From a virus: a stretch of DNA of 64,000 bases. Of the stretch, positions 41,844-50,844 are shown one piece after another. The position numbers were made by a program, and so were the translations under genes. Location of the stretch: positions 1 through 64,000 of IMG/VR virus record IMGVR_UViG_3300035661_001697, one strand, 5' to 3'. Position 1 is the first letter of the stretch, and each line of letters opens with the position of its first letter. The notes beneath the pieces were generated by a model that was given only the letters and a program-made list of their open reading frames with translations, was not told where the DNA came from and did no database searches.

Positions 41844-42422
41844 ATGACAACTACAACCACCACAATCGAAAAAGTACAGAATTACAAAGGAACAAACTCT
41901 TTCATTATCAAAATGAAAGATACAATCAAAAAGTATAACAGATTAACACCAAAACAAGAAGAAGTTGTTCTTGGTATCTTTCAAAAAGAACATAATGAAA
42001 GAACCATTGAGATGAATTGGAGAACTCCTGGAGAAACTTTAATTATTGGTCGTAATATTGGTCAAAAATTAAAAGAAACTTACGGATTGGAGTTCAATCC
42101 TACATTGATTGACATCACTCGATTATTAAGTGTTAGTCCAAAGGCGGTTAAGTTTTCTGGTAAAATGACAATCAAGAGAGGTAAAGTTTGTACATCTTGT
42201 ATGAGAGATTTGACTGACGAGTTTTCAATGTTAACAGGTATGGGTAAGACATGTGCAAAACATATGAAAGTAGAATACATTAAAGACGCTTCAGAAGCTA
42301 CTCGTTTCCGTGAGGACTACTTAAAAAGAGTTGATGAAATTGGAGAAATGACTTTTTGGATACCAAAAAAACAAATCAAAAAATGGGAAGGTATGACAGA
42401 GTCTATTGTGAAAACAATGTAA
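41844..42422 (+). CDS. Zinc-finger protein, DUF6011-like
   Basis: 192 residues. Thr-rich start (MTTTTTTIEK), a helical N-terminal region (RNIGQKLKETYGLEFNPT) and a C-terminal CTSCMRDLTDEFSMLTGMGK-TCAKH that fits the DUF6011 pattern C-x-x-C-x-x-x-L-(T/D)-x-E-x-S...G-x-G-x-x-C. Probably zinc and nucleic-acid binding; role unknown. Confidence 0.7.
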   Translation: MTTTTTTIEKVQNYKGTNSFIIKMKDTIKKYNRLTPKQEEVVLGIFQKEHNERTIEMNWRTPGETLIIGRNIGQKLKETYGLEFNPTLIDITRLLSVSPKAVKFSGKMTIKRGKVCTSCMRDLTDEFSMLTGMGKTCAKHMKVEYIKDASEATRFREDYLKRVDEIGEMTFWIPKKQIKKWEGMTESIVKTM

Positions 42423-42425
42423 ATT

Positions 42426-42450
42426 AAAAGGGAGTTTAACTCCCTTTTTT
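42426..42450 (+). terminator. Rho-independent terminator
   Basis: AAAAGGGAGT-TTA-ACTCCCTTTT plus Ts; ends the zinc-finger gene. Confidence 0.85.
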
Positions 42451-42536
42451 TATTTTATCAATTACCAAACCTATATATTGGTGTATTTACTATTAAGAAT
42501 CTCTTGGGTTAAATATTCAGAGTAAATTTAATAATT

Positions 42537-42935
42537 ATGAAAGCATACTTTAAAGGTCTTAATAAATTTTCAAAACCTAAACAAATTCAAGCTGTTAAAG
42601 ATTTTGTAAAATATTTACAAACTGAATTACCCCTTAAAGATAACGTTTACATTACATTTAAAGGCGGTAGAGATATTAAAATGACCACAGGGGTCAGAAG
42701 ACCTGGAAGTCAAATATTTGTTTTAGCAGATAAAAGATTAATGATAGATATTTTAAGAACCGTATCACATGAGTGGGTTCATGAATTCCAACATCAAAAG
42801 ATGGGACTTAAAGGAAAAGTTCAAAATATTGGAGGTCCTGTTGAAAATATGGCAAATGTTTTATCAGGAATATTTATGAAAAAGTTTGATAAAATTTTTC
42901 CACATTATTCTCCAGTTATTTACGAAGAAGAATAA
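42537..42935 (+). CDS. Zincin metalloprotease-like protein, HExxH
   Basis: 132 residues. The HExxH motif is in SHEWVHEFQHQKMG (about 80-93), with a third ligand candidate further on, as in SprT-like or similar small zinc peptidases. There is no signal peptide. Could cleave prohead or host proteins. Another HExxH protein lies at 59989. Confidence 0.72.
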   Translation: MKAYFKGLNKFSKPKQIQAVKDFVKYLQTELPLKDNVYITFKGGRDIKMTTGVRRPGSQIFVLADKRLMIDILRTVSHEWVHEFQHQKMGLKGKVQNIGGPVENMANVLSGIFMKKFDKIFPHYSPVIYEEE

Positions 42936-42937
42936 AA

Positions 42938-42971
42938 TTTTGAGAGAGGGACATCAATGTCCCTCTCAAAA
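42938..42971. terminator. Terminator-like hairpin GAGAGGGACAT
   Basis: TTTTGAGAGAGGGACAT / ATGTCCCTCTCAAAA, 2-nt bulge and 2-nt loop. Near-copy of the element at 62727. Between convergent genes. Confidence 0.75.
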
Positions 42972-42974
42972 GTA

Positions 42975-43193
42975 TTACAACATATTTGTGTCTTCCTCTT
43001 CGTAACTTTCTATTGTGTTTTTAACGTATTCACGTATTTTGAACATACTAGATAAAAACTCCAATCTTAATTTGTGGAATTCTTCATCTTTGATTTCTTC
43101 GAATCGACTATAGTGCTCAAAACAATAATCAATTCCTTCGTTTCTCATTCGGTAATCAACCGCTTGCCAATTTTCTAATTCTTCTTCAGTCAT
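42975..43193 (-). CDS. Small acidic phage protein, 72 aa
   Basis: MTEEELENWQAVDYRMRNEG, then YCFEHYSRFEEIKDEEFHKL and an acidic end. All helical. Its compact, charge-patterned look suggests a conserved phage protein; function unknown. Confidence 0.6.
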   Translation of the reverse strand: MTEEELENWQAVDYRMRNEGIDYCFEHYSRFEEIKDEEFHKLRLEFLSSMFKIREYVKNTIESYEEEDTNML

Positions 43194-43322
43194 ATTTTTA
43201 ATTTTTATAAAGATAAGTATAAATATGGATATTACAAAAAAAACAAAAATATTTATTTTTAATGAACAACCAAACCACTAAAATTTTTTGAGGTTTTCAA
43301 TTTATGTTATATAAAAAGATAA

Positions 43323-43350
43323 ATCCTAACAGAAATGTGGGGGGTTTTTT
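43323..43350 (+). terminator. Terminator-like hairpin before a class 2 box
   Basis: CCTAACA-GAAA-TGTGGGG with one mismatch, then T6. Resembles the terminator at 35877 and lies 11 nt before the class 2 box of the next gene. Confidence 0.55.
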
Positions 43351-43360
43351 ATTATACTTA

Positions 43361-43368
43361 TATTTATA
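43361..43368 (+). promoter_or_regulatory. Class 2 box TATTTATA, 4 nt from ATG
   Basis: TATTTATA, AGTT, ATG (43373). Preceded by a hairpin terminator, so a new transcript starts here. Confidence 0.6.
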
Positions 43369-43372
43369 AGTT

Positions 43373-43945
43373 ATGAGAATAATAATCACAGAAGAACAAT
43401 TCAACAGATTCAACAGAAGTAGCAATGTTTTACAGAATGGGATTATTAAATATCTAAACCTTTATATTTCAGAGGGTAAAAGAACTTTCAGAACAAAAAA
43501 CAATAATTTTGGGAATCTTAGTGAAGATTGGTGTGTTGATAATGTTCATTCAATAACCGCAATTTATTACTTTGAAGACGGCAAGTTTGATTCGGGACAT
43601 TTAATTGTAACTAACAATTTTGTTAATAAAATTAGTGAAATATTCAGTGTTAAAAAATCATATGTTTTACATGTTATTGAAGAATGGTATGATGAGGTTA
43701 TGGTTCCAAAATTTGAAGAGTTGGTTAATGAATCGGGGTTAAATATTGATGAAATTGGTTCTGTTGAAAAAGAATCCGGTTGTATACCTGAATTTGTTAA
43801 ACCTGAGGGAATAACAGATGACGAAATGATTGATTATATTGCTGACCACACTTTATTCAAAAGACAAGATGTAATAAAACAAATTGAGGGTGGTAGAGAC
43901 CTTGATATTTTTTATTTTGATATTAAACGTAGGGAAAACAATTGA
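43373..43945 (+). CDS. Tagged unknown protein, 190 aa
   Basis: N-terminal tag MRIIITEEQFNRFN. A mixed alpha/beta domain follows with acidic stretches (EEWYDEVMVPKFEELVNESG). C-terminal DDEMIDYIADHTLFKRQDVI looks like a small helical end. Three nt from the next tagged gene. Confidence 0.65.
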   Translation: MRIIITEEQFNRFNRSSNVLQNGIIKYLNLYISEGKRTFRTKNNNFGNLSEDWCVDNVHSITAIYYFEDGKFDSGHLIVTNNFVNKISEIFSVKKSYVLHVIEEWYDEVMVPKFEELVNESGLNIDEIGSVEKESGCIPEFVKPEGITDDEMIDYIADHTLFKRQDVIKQIEGGRDLDIFYFDIKRRENN

Positions 43946-43947
43946 TA

Positions 43948-44697
43948 ATGAAATACATTATAACTGAAGAACAATTAAAAACTACGATTAAAAAATTCAA
44001 TAAAATAAATTTTGATAGTAGTCAGTTTGGTAAAATTATTGAAGAACTTGTTTTAAATTTTTTTAAAAGTCCTGTTTGTGATGTTGCAGCAATAAAAATA
44101 CCTGAATTAGATGAATATATTGTGTTAGTTTTAACACCTACTTATCATAGTAATCTAACCGAACATAAACTTGCCAACTATATTAAAAACTTCATTGGGG
44201 TTAAATTAACGGTTTTACTTAACCAATCCGACAACTGTACAGAAAATATCGTAGAACAACAATACGGAAAATTATTAGAAATGATTAAACTTGACATCAA
44301 GGTTGGAGATACAATCATGGGGGGTAAGTTTAAAAATAAGAAAGTTGTTGTTAAAACTATTGGTAAAAATGATAAGGGTGATATTACAATTAATGGTAAA
44401 CCATTATTACGATTTAGAATATTAAAAGAAAATAATATTCATTTGAAAAGAAGAGAATATATAATGAAAAAAAAATTGGATTCAATAATTCAAAATAATT
44501 TTAATGATGAAGAACTTAAATTTACTCCTTTTGAACATTTTAGATTACATATATCTGATTATGTTGGTACCGAAATGGCAAACGAACTTAATTTAACAGG
44601 AGACAAAAAAGTTACATTTAGAAATCAAATAATCCAATATGTTCGTAATTATTTTTATGAATATTTAAAAGAAGTTTGGGAATCAAAACAAAATTAA
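43948..44697 (+). CDS. Tagged protein with GGKFKNK domain, 249 aa
   Basis: From ATG 43948: MKYIITEEQLKTTIKKFNK. A helical part and strand-rich middle precede a conserved-looking segment VGDTIMGGKFKNKKVVVK and TINGKPLLRFRI (about residues 116-160), which reads like a small SH3-like domain, then a helical end. Late or virion-associated role inferred from the tag. Confidence 0.65.
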   Translation: MKYIITEEQLKTTIKKFNKINFDSSQFGKIIEELVLNFFKSPVCDVAAIKIPELDEYIVLVLTPTYHSNLTEHKLANYIKNFIGVKLTVLLNQSDNCTENIVEQQYGKLLEMIKLDIKVGDTIMGGKFKNKKVVVKTIGKNDKGDITINGKPLLRFRILKENNIHLKRREYIMKKKLDSIIQNNFNDEELKFTPFEHFRLHISDYVGTEMANELNLTGDKKVTFRNQIIQYVRNYFYEYLKEVWESKQN

Positions 44698-44756
44698 TTG
44701 ATAAATAAACTATTATTTCTTATTTTTATAAAATAATAATCGTAAAAAATTTAAAT

Positions 44757-45152
44757 ATGAAAATAGGAATAACAGCCAGTTCTTGCGATTTGTTGCATGC
44801 TGGACATATTTTAATGTTAAAGGAGGCCAAATCTGTTTGTGATTATCTTATTGTTGCATTACAGATTGACCCAACTTTAGACAGACCTGATAAGAATATG
44901 CCAATCCAATCATTCTATGAAAGATGGACACAGTTGTCCGCTGTGAAATATGTTGATAAGATAATTCCATATTCGACTGAGATGGAACTTATGACCATCC
45001 TTCAAAATAACAGTATTGACATTAGAATACTTGGAGATGAATATAAAAACAAAGTATTCACAGGATGTGATTTAGAAATGGAATATTATTTCAATAAAAG
45101 AACACACAAATATAGTTCAACAGAGTTACGAAAACGTATCGGAGGTATTTAA
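44757..45152 (+). CDS. Cytidylyltransferase-like nucleotidyltransferase (TagD/GCT family)
   Basis: 131 residues. H-A-G-H in DLLHAGHILMLKEAK gives the HxGH motif; YSSTELRKRI matches the family's terminal (T/S)-S-x-x-L-K-x-R-I. This family activates sugars or glycerol phosphate with CTP. It is the first of a three-gene envelope-type cluster with a GT2 and an LpxH-like enzyme. Confidence 0.85.
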   Translation: MKIGITASSCDLLHAGHILMLKEAKSVCDYLIVALQIDPTLDRPDKNMPIQSFYERWTQLSAVKYVDKIIPYSTEMELMTILQNNSIDIRILGDEYKNKVFTGCDLEMEYYFNKRTHKYSSTELRKRIGGI

Positions 45153-45169
45153 TTATAAAAGAATAATAT

Positions 45170-45892
45170 ATGGATTTAAGTGATTTATTAACAATTGTTA
45201 TTCCTTGTAAAAATGAAAAAAACATTATATCTAAGACATTAGATTTATTAAACCATCAAACAAATATTCACGGAGTTAAAGTTGTTGTGTGCGATTCGTC
45301 AAATGATGGGATGACTAAATTATCGTTATTGAATAGATTAGAATATAATTTGATTACAGATAATTTCAACTTAAATTTGATTGAAGGCGGATTACCTGCA
45401 ACTGCAAGAAATAACGGTTTTAAATTAGTTTCTACACCATATGTTTTATTCATGGATGCCGATATATTCCTATTGGACAGTGAATTGTTAAATAATGCTG
45501 TTTTAAAAATACAAAACGAAAACTTAGATTTGGTTAGTGTTAGGTTCAGAACTGACAACGGAGACTATAATTATGTCTATAAGGTTTTTGATGTTCTACA
45601 AAAACTCTCAAGGTTAATATCACCATTCTGTTTGGGTGGATTTATGTTAACAAAGACATCAAAGTTTAAAGAAATTGGCGGGTTTGATGAAGAAGTTAAA
45701 GTTGCTGAAGATTATGTTTATTCCAAACAAATAAAAAGGAATATGTTTAAAATACATAATGCTTTTGTGTATACACCACCAAGAAGATTCCACAACAAAG
45801 GTTTATGGTACATGACTAAATTAATGATTGGGTCGGTCCTAAATAAAAACAATAAAGAATATTTTAAAGACAGTAAAAGTTATTGGTCATGA
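45170..45892 (+). CDS. Glycosyltransferase family 2
   Basis: 240 residues, GT-A fold: LTIVIPCKNEKNIISKTLDLL start, GGLPATARNNG and the metal-binding FMDADIFLLD (D-x-D). A conserved later GGFDEEVKVAEDYVYSKQ supplies the acceptor side. It transfers an activated sugar; the acceptor is not evident. ATGA overlap with the next gene. Confidence 0.88.
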   Translation: MDLSDLLTIVIPCKNEKNIISKTLDLLNHQTNIHGVKVVVCDSSNDGMTKLSLLNRLEYNLITDNFNLNLIEGGLPATARNNGFKLVSTPYVLFMDADIFLLDSELLNNAVLKIQNENLDLVSVRFRTDNGDYNYVYKVFDVLQKLSRLISPFCLGGFMLTKTSKFKEIGGFDEEVKVAEDYVYSKQIKRNMFKIHNAFVYTPPRRFHNKGLWYMTKLMIGSVLNKNNKEYFKDSKSYWS

Positions 45893-46605
45893 AAACATGG
45901 AGAACAATAATAATGAGTGATTTACATCTTGGTGCAAGACAATCACAAACAGACAATATTATTAAATTCTTGGAAGAGAATGAGTCTTTAATATTAATTT
46001 TAAATGGTGACATCATTGATGGATGGGCACTTAAAAGCGGGGGGAAATGGAAAAAAGAATGTTCCAAGATATTCCGAAGATTTATGAAAAGAAGTGAGAC
46101 AGGAACAAAAGTGGTTTATATCAGAGGCAATCATGACGATTTCTTAAAACCATTCGTACCTTTCTTTATGAATAACATTCAAATCGTTAGGAAGTATATA
46201 CACATTGGGGCTGATGGTAGAAAGTATTATTGTTTTCATGGTGATGTTCTTGACTTTGTTATTATGAAAGTAAGATGGTTGGCAGTACTTGGAGGTATAT
46301 CTTATGACTTAGTAATCAAATTGAATACGTTATATAATTTGATTAGGAGAAAGTTTAATCTACCTTATTATTCATTGGCGAATCATATCAAACAAAGTGT
46401 AAAGGGAGCAATCAATTTTGTGTCTGACTTTGAAGAAAACGCCAAAGGATTAACAAAAAGTAAAGATTGTGATGTTGCAGTATGTGGACATATCCACCAA
46501 CCAAAATTAACTGAAGACTATATGAATTCAGGTGATTTTTGTGAGAATTCAACTTGTTTAGTTGAAGACTTTAACGGTAAGTGGTCAATAATTAATATGG
46601 GTTAA
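45889..46605 (+). CDS. LpxH-like metallophosphoesterase (UDP-2,3-diacylglucosamine hydrolase type)
   Basis: 238 residues from ATG 45889. MSDLHLGARQSQTDN, GDIIDGWAL, IRGNHDD, CFHGDVLDF and VCGHIHQPKLT are the metal-site motifs in the LpxH order. Cellular enzymes act on lipid A precursors. A longer C-terminal region may bind membrane. Its place after a nucleotidyltransferase and GT2 suggests lipid- or sugar-phosphate chemistry. Confidence 0.8.
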   Translation: MKTWRTIIMSDLHLGARQSQTDNIIKFLEENESLILILNGDIIDGWALKSGGKWKKECSKIFRRFMKRSETGTKVVYIRGNHDDFLKPFVPFFMNNIQIVRKYIHIGADGRKYYCFHGDVLDFVIMKVRWLAVLGGISYDLVIKLNTLYNLIRRKFNLPYYSLANHIKQSVKGAINFVSDFEENAKGLTKSKDCDVAVCGHIHQPKLTEDYMNSGDFCENSTCLVEDFNGKWSIINMG

Positions 46606-46662
46606 TGTTTGTACCCGTATTCAGTACTAAAAACAAATACCCATATTATGAATACTATTCAA

Positions 46663-46926
46663 TCACACTATTTCTCGAATTTTGAGTTTATACATTTTAC
46701 TAAACCAAGCATTTACTACCGTCAACATAATTTTCTCTATAAATTCTTCACCAAACTTTTGATTTAAAGTTGATTTAACCTCATCACCAACATACATGGT
46801 TGATGTTTTTATATCAAACAGAAAAAACTCATTTGCCCACGTCTGTTCTACTTTATTATAATAAAGATATGGAAAACTAAATTTATCCTCAATAAATTTT
46901 GATATATATTCTTCGAGTTTTGACAT
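46663..46926 (-). CDS. Unknown protein, 87 aa
   Basis: MSKLEEYISKFIEDKFSFPY, with central VKSTLNQKFGEEFIEKIM and a basic C-terminus. No motif recognised. Confidence 0.55.
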   Translation of the reverse strand: MSKLEEYISKFIEDKFSFPYLYYNKVEQTWANEFFLFDIKTSTMYVGDEVKSTLNQKFGEEFIEKIMLTVVNAWFSKMYKLKIREIV

Positions 46927-46956
46927 TAATTTAAATATAACAAATATTTACATAAT

Positions 46957-48162
46957 ATGAACCTACAAGAAGAAATATTAAGAATAAAATCAATGATAAT
47001 TGTTGCTGAAGAAATGGATTTAAATTCAGACAAAAACCAAAAAATGATTGAATTAGTGGATGTTTTTAATGAAGGTGAATTTGAAACTAAAATCAAGCCA
47101 TATTTTAATGACACAATGACTTTTTTAAAAGTTATTAATAATTACGGTCTTTTATATGAACTTGATATAAATAATATTCCTTCTAATGATATTAGTAATG
47201 AAGTGTTTGATTATTTGGACAATAATGGTATAATATCTAATTTTGATTATGATTCTATTCCTGAGGCGTTTAAAAACAATTATCTAATACATGGTTTAGA
47301 ACATAACTACGAAGATACTATTAAGTATATTACAAGCGACCTTTTACAAGATGTTAAAATTAGACCTGATGGGTTCTATTTATATTTAGGTAATGATAGA
47401 GATGAATTGGCTTCTTTTTTCTGCGGTTCCTCCCGTCGTGACGTTTCTCCTGAAGATGTTGCAAAACAAGTATTTAGCGAAGAGGGTTTAGGTAACGATT
47501 GGTATTTTGATGTTGGTACAACACCATCTGAAGTTATTGACGATTTAAACGAAAACAATACCATTCATTTAAAAGATGTTATTTTTAAAGAAATTGGTAA
47601 TGTTGAATTATCTTTAGAAGATTATGATTCTGATTTTTTTGAAAGTTTATCACAAGAACAGGGAACTGAAGGTTATTTTAAAATTGAACCTGAAGACTTA
47701 AATGAATTAATTAAAGATTCCGACGCAATCAACGAACTATGTAAAAAAGATTTAAGTGAGTTAGGTCAAGAATTACAAAGTGTTTATTGGAATGCTTATA
47801 ATACGGCATATGAAGATGAAATATATAAATTAGTATATGATGGTTTAGATGATTACTTTGAAGGAAAAATTGATGAAGTCCCAAAAGAAATTATCAAATC
47901 GGATGGTAAAAAAGAAACCAGATATGTAAATTATATTAAAATTAGGGATTTTGTTGGAGACATTACAAAATTTTTAGAAATGAATAAAGGTCAAAATACA
48001 TATTCAGATTCATATTTAGAATATTTTGGTGGTTATATGACTTTGATGAAAGAACTAATTAACAATGGTGATTTTGAATGTATAGATTTTAGAATTTCAG
48101 ATTATCCAGATTGGTCTACTATTCAAAAATATACAAACGAAATGTTTAATGATTATATTTAA
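46957..48162 (+). CDS. Large acidic protein, 401 aa
   Basis: N-terminus MNLQEEILRIKSMIIVAEEM has an amphipathic helix like other tag-type starts. The protein is acidic throughout, with strings of helices and a DLNELIKDSDAINELCKKDL segment. No enzyme motif seen. It could be an internal virion or scaffold-like protein. Confidence 0.6.
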   Translation: MNLQEEILRIKSMIIVAEEMDLNSDKNQKMIELVDVFNEGEFETKIKPYFNDTMTFLKVINNYGLLYELDINNIPSNDISNEVFDYLDNNGIISNFDYDSIPEAFKNNYLIHGLEHNYEDTIKYITSDLLQDVKIRPDGFYLYLGNDRDELASFFCGSSRRDVSPEDVAKQVFSEEGLGNDWYFDVGTTPSEVIDDLNENNTIHLKDVIFKEIGNVELSLEDYDSDFFESLSQEQGTEGYFKIEPEDLNELIKDSDAINELCKKDLSELGQELQSVYWNAYNTAYEDEIYKLVYDGLDDYFEGKIDEVPKEIIKSDGKKETRYVNYIKIRDFVGDITKFLEMNKGQNTYSDSYLEYFGGYMTLMKELINNGDFECIDFRISDYPDWSTIQKYTNEMFNDYI

Positions 48163-48199
48163 ATAAATTGTGTCACAATTATTCACATATCTATTTGTT

Positions 48200-48478
48200 T
48201 TATTTGTTTAAATCTTCATACTCCAACATGATACCTTTTCTTAACATCATATTATCTGATTCTAAAAATTTTACATATTCATTACATTGTTGTAACTCTA
48301 CAACTTTACCGTCTAATTTAATCTGTAGTGAATCTATTGTATAAGTGTAATCGATATGTTCCTGAGTTATCACATTACTTTTATATTCTGTATCACAAGA
48401 AAATAAAATATATCCTAACGTAATTCCCGCTAGTAAGTGTAAAATTGAGTAATAAATTATTTTGTTCATATTTTTCAT
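48200..48478 (-). CDS. Membrane-anchored or lipoprotein coiled-coil protein
   Basis: 92 residues. N-terminal hydrophobic helix ending in LGYILFSCD, where Cys may be a lipobox (I-L-F-S-C). The rest is coiled coil. Follows the thymidylate synthase gene on the minus strand by 14 nt. Confidence 0.6.
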   Translation of the reverse strand: MKNMNKIIYYSILHLLAGITLGYILFSCDTEYKSNVITQEHIDYTYTIDSLQIKLDGKVVELQQCNEYVKFLESDNMMLRKGIMLEYEDLNK

Positions 48479-48492
48479 TGGTTTTATAAATT

Positions 48493-49665
48493 TTAATTTG
48501 ATAATTGCATTTTTATTGTCGGGTGACTTTGATAATTCTCTAAAATAATATCATCCAAAGTATATTCCGAAATGTCATTAACAACACTATTAGATATTTT
48601 TACTGTTGGTAATTCATATGGTTCTCTTGTTAATTGTTCTTTAATTGGTTCAATGTGATTAAGATATAAATGAACGTCTCCTCCATTGTAAATCAATTCT
48701 TCAGGAACCATATTAACTTGTTTAGCAATCATCATCAATAATAATCCGTATGATGATAAATTGAAACTCAACCCCAATCCTACGTCGGTACTTCGCATAT
48801 TAAACATTAAAGAGATTGCTCTGGTTGGTACCCCATGAGTATCTAAATGAACATTAGGGTCAAATTGATTTTTTTGTTCTTCATTTGTAAATCCAAACTT
48901 GATATTCCATACTTGCAATCTTTCCTCTAAACTCAACTCTCTTGTATAAACTTGAAATCCATAATGACAGGGTGGAAGAACCATTTGGTCTAATTCAGAT
49001 GGGTTCCACGCTGACAAGAGTAGCCTGCGACTATCAGGATTTTCTTTGAGTTGTTTAATCAAATCCGATATTTGGTCTATGTTGTCGTTCCAACTTCTCC
49101 ATTGCTTTCCATACACAGGTCCAAGGTCACCCCACTTCTTAGCAAACTCATCATCTGTTTTGATTTTGTTGATGAAGTCTTCTTGTGATAAGTGTCGGGT
49201 TGGGTGTGGAGATACCATAGAACGCCCATTCAACATACACCAACCTTTATCTCTATTTTGATAAAGAATATTTGTATGATGGTCGTGTATTGTTGCTAAT
49301 GGATAATTTGTGTAGTTCTTATACGCATCTCCGTTCCAAATATGACAATTATTATCAACAAGGAACTTGATGTTTGTATCACCTCGTAAAAACCATAATA
49401 ATTCAACTACCATAGTTTTCCATGCCATCTTCTTAGTTGTAAGTAATGGAAACCCCTCACTCATTTTATGTCTAATCTGTCTACCAAAAACACTGATGGT
49501 ACCAGTTCCTGTTCTATCTTTTTTTGATACACCATTATCAAGGATGTCTTGTAAGAGTGATTGGTATTGTTTATCCAAGGTATTATTTTTTATATCTATA
49601 TCTTTCATTAGTTCTTTACGTTTTTCAGGATGTCTCCACTTGCCATAGTTAGACCATTTGTTCAT
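48493..49665 (-). CDS. thyA: Thymidylate synthase with insertions
   Basis: 390 residues from ATG 49665; standard enzyme about 264. Motifs present: DRTGTGT, WELLWFLRGDTN-like VVELLWFLRGDTN, GDLGPVYGKQWRSW, DSRRLLLSAWNP, catalytic Cys in LPPCHYGFQ, and the folate-site GLGLSFNLSSYGLLL and GGDVHLYLNH. Two insertions are visible: about 45 residues before GDLGPVYG and about 35 after PPCHYGF. Makes dTMP from dUMP; typical for large phages. Confidence 0.93.
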   Translation of the reverse strand: MNKWSNYGKWRHPEKRKELMKDIDIKNNTLDKQYQSLLQDILDNGVSKKDRTGTGTISVFGRQIRHKMSEGFPLLTTKKMAWKTMVVELLWFLRGDTNIKFLVDNNCHIWNGDAYKNYTNYPLATIHDHHTNILYQNRDKGWCMLNGRSMVSPHPTRHLSQEDFINKIKTDDEFAKKWGDLGPVYGKQWRSWNDNIDQISDLIKQLKENPDSRRLLLSAWNPSELDQMVLPPCHYGFQVYTRELSLEERLQVWNIKFGFTNEEQKNQFDPNVHLDTHGVPTRAISLMFNMRSTDVGLGLSFNLSSYGLLLMMIAKQVNMVPEELIYNGGDVHLYLNHIEPIKEQLTREPYELPTVKISNSVVNDISEYTLDDIILENYQSHPTIKMQLSN

Positions 49666-49867
49666 AACTTTCCAATTGATTTTCGTTGAAGATGTGTAAT
49701 AGTCCATATTCGTCCATTTCACCTATCACTCGGATTTCACCACCGATTGTTTCAAATACACCTACGATTGTGCAAGGAAATTTATAACCTTTTGGTTTGT
49801 GTGCCTTATCACCAACCTTAAATTTTGGTTCTGTTTTAAAAATATTGTTTGTTTTTTCTTGTGTCAT
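49649..49867 (-). CDS. Small SH3/KOW-like protein, 72 aa
   Basis: FKVGDKAHKPKGYKFPCTIV, FETIGGEIRVIGEMDEYG, LHIFNENQLESY: a five-strand pattern. Possibly a nucleic-acid or protein-binding SH3-like fold. Overlaps the thyA start by 17 nt and the next gene by 4 nt. Confidence 0.65.
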   Translation of the reverse strand: MTQEKTNNIFKTEPKFKVGDKAHKPKGYKFPCTIVGVFETIGGEIRVIGEMDEYGLLHIFNENQLESYEQMV

Positions 49868-50112
49868 GATTCTAAGTTTAAATTATAATCATTTAATATA
49901 TTTCTGATTTCATTACGTATTTTTTCTGCAACGGCAAACTCTTCGTCAGTTGCTTCTTTTGATTTATCAAGCATACTTGTTCCATGCTTTGTTGTGCCTC
50001 TAAGCAATTGGTCTAAGTCCCACATAGCTAACTTCCATTTATATCCATCTAATGATACTCTTGCGTCATCTTGTTCTTCTACTGAGTCAAACTCTAATAT
50101 TATTTTTCCCAT
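49864..50112 (-). CDS. Small helical protein, 82 aa
   Basis: IILEFDSVEEQDDARVSLDG and LAMWDLDQLLRG, with a C-terminal helix ending DYNLNLES. Conserved-looking small phage protein; function unknown. Confidence 0.6.
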   Translation of the reverse strand: MGKIILEFDSVEEQDDARVSLDGYKWKLAMWDLDQLLRGTTKHGTSMLDKSKEATDEEFAVAEKIRNEIRNILNDYNLNLES

Positions 50113-50114
50113 TT

Positions 50115-50357
50115 TTATTGTTCTTTAAATTTTTCATATAACCATTCTTCATAAGTGGTGGCATCAGATATTTCATAGCATCCACACTCCATTGTTTTTT
50201 GTCCTGCTTTATATGCCTCTTTTGCTGATTGGTTTAACGCCAAAAATATCTGTTTTTTTTCCATTTCTTTAGCCGCTTCAAGCATTGCATACCAAGTTAC
50301 TTCATCCTTGTCTGTATTCCATAGCCTTTCAAATAATAATTCTACCGCTGTTTTCAT
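50115..50357 (-). CDS. Small unknown protein, 80 aa
   Basis: MKTAVELLFERLWN then ATWYAMLEAAKEMEKKQI-type helices, a CGCYE motif and an acidic tail. The M-K-T-A-V-E start recurs in phages of Bacteroidota. Confidence 0.6.
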   Translation of the reverse strand: MKTAVELLFERLWNTDKDEVTWYAMLEAAKEMEKKQIFLALNQSAKEAYKAGQKTMECGCYEISDATTYEEWLYEKFKEQ

Positions 50358-50366
50358 TCTTCTGAT

Positions 50367-50447
50367 TTAAAATCCTCGTTGACAATATGTCATTGCATTT
50401 ATTTTTTCTTTTTGTAACCATAATAGGTATCTGAATAGTTTTTTCAT
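50367..50447 (-). CDS. Very small protein, 26 aa
   Basis: Starts MKKLFRYLLWLQKEK, ends CQRGF. Overlaps the previous stop in ATGA style, consistent with translational coupling. Confidence 0.45.
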   Translation of the reverse strand: MKKLFRYLLWLQKEKINAMTYCQRGF

Positions 50448-50617
50448 GGGCTCTCTATTGTGTAATTTTCGTATTGAAATATTAAATCTTTAAGTAATTT
50501 GTTTTCTTGAATAACTCCTTCACATTGTTTATTGTCCCTAAACATTGTTATACCTATAAAAATCCCAATAACAAATCCTATAAGTAACCCTATTACTAAT
50601 TTATCTGTTGTTTTCAT
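50444..50617 (-). CDS. Small membrane protein, 57 aa
   Basis: MKTTDKLVIGLLIGFVIGIF plus a second half with KQCEGVIQENKLL: one glycine-patterned transmembrane helix. ATGA overlaps on both sides; part of a run of coupled small genes. Confidence 0.6.
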   Translation of the reverse strand: MKTTDKLVIGLLIGFVIGIFIGITMFRDNKQCEGVIQENKLLKDLIFQYENYTIESP

Positions 50618-50844
50618 TCTTCTAATTTATTTTTTAATAATTCTGTTGCTCCATGCCATAATGGAGCCATATAATGATACACGTTTTCAATTATCTCTTC
50701 TTCTAAAAAAGTTTCAAGTTCTTTAATTCTTGCATCTTTCTTTTTTTCAATTTGTTTAGATTCTTCAATAATTTCTTTAATACCTAACATATTTTGGTTG
50801 TAATCTAAGCTATCTAATAAACACTCTACTGCTGTCTGTTTCAT
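50614..50844 (-). CDS. Small helical protein, 76 aa
   Basis: MKQTAVECLLDSLDYNQNML then a charged helix and LWHGATELLKNKLEE. Similar start to the 80-aa protein at 50115 (M-K-x-A-V-E). Coupled to the following membrane protein. Confidence 0.6.
   Translation of the reverse strand: MKQTAVECLLDSLDYNQNMLGIKEIIEESKQIEKKKDARIKELETFLEEEIIENVYHYMAPLWHGATELLKNKLEE

Noticed and set aside
41822-41932. 37-codon frame starting right after the -7 box at 41820
   Set aside because: It overlaps the 41844 gene out of frame and has no conserved features; the 41844 start is better supported.
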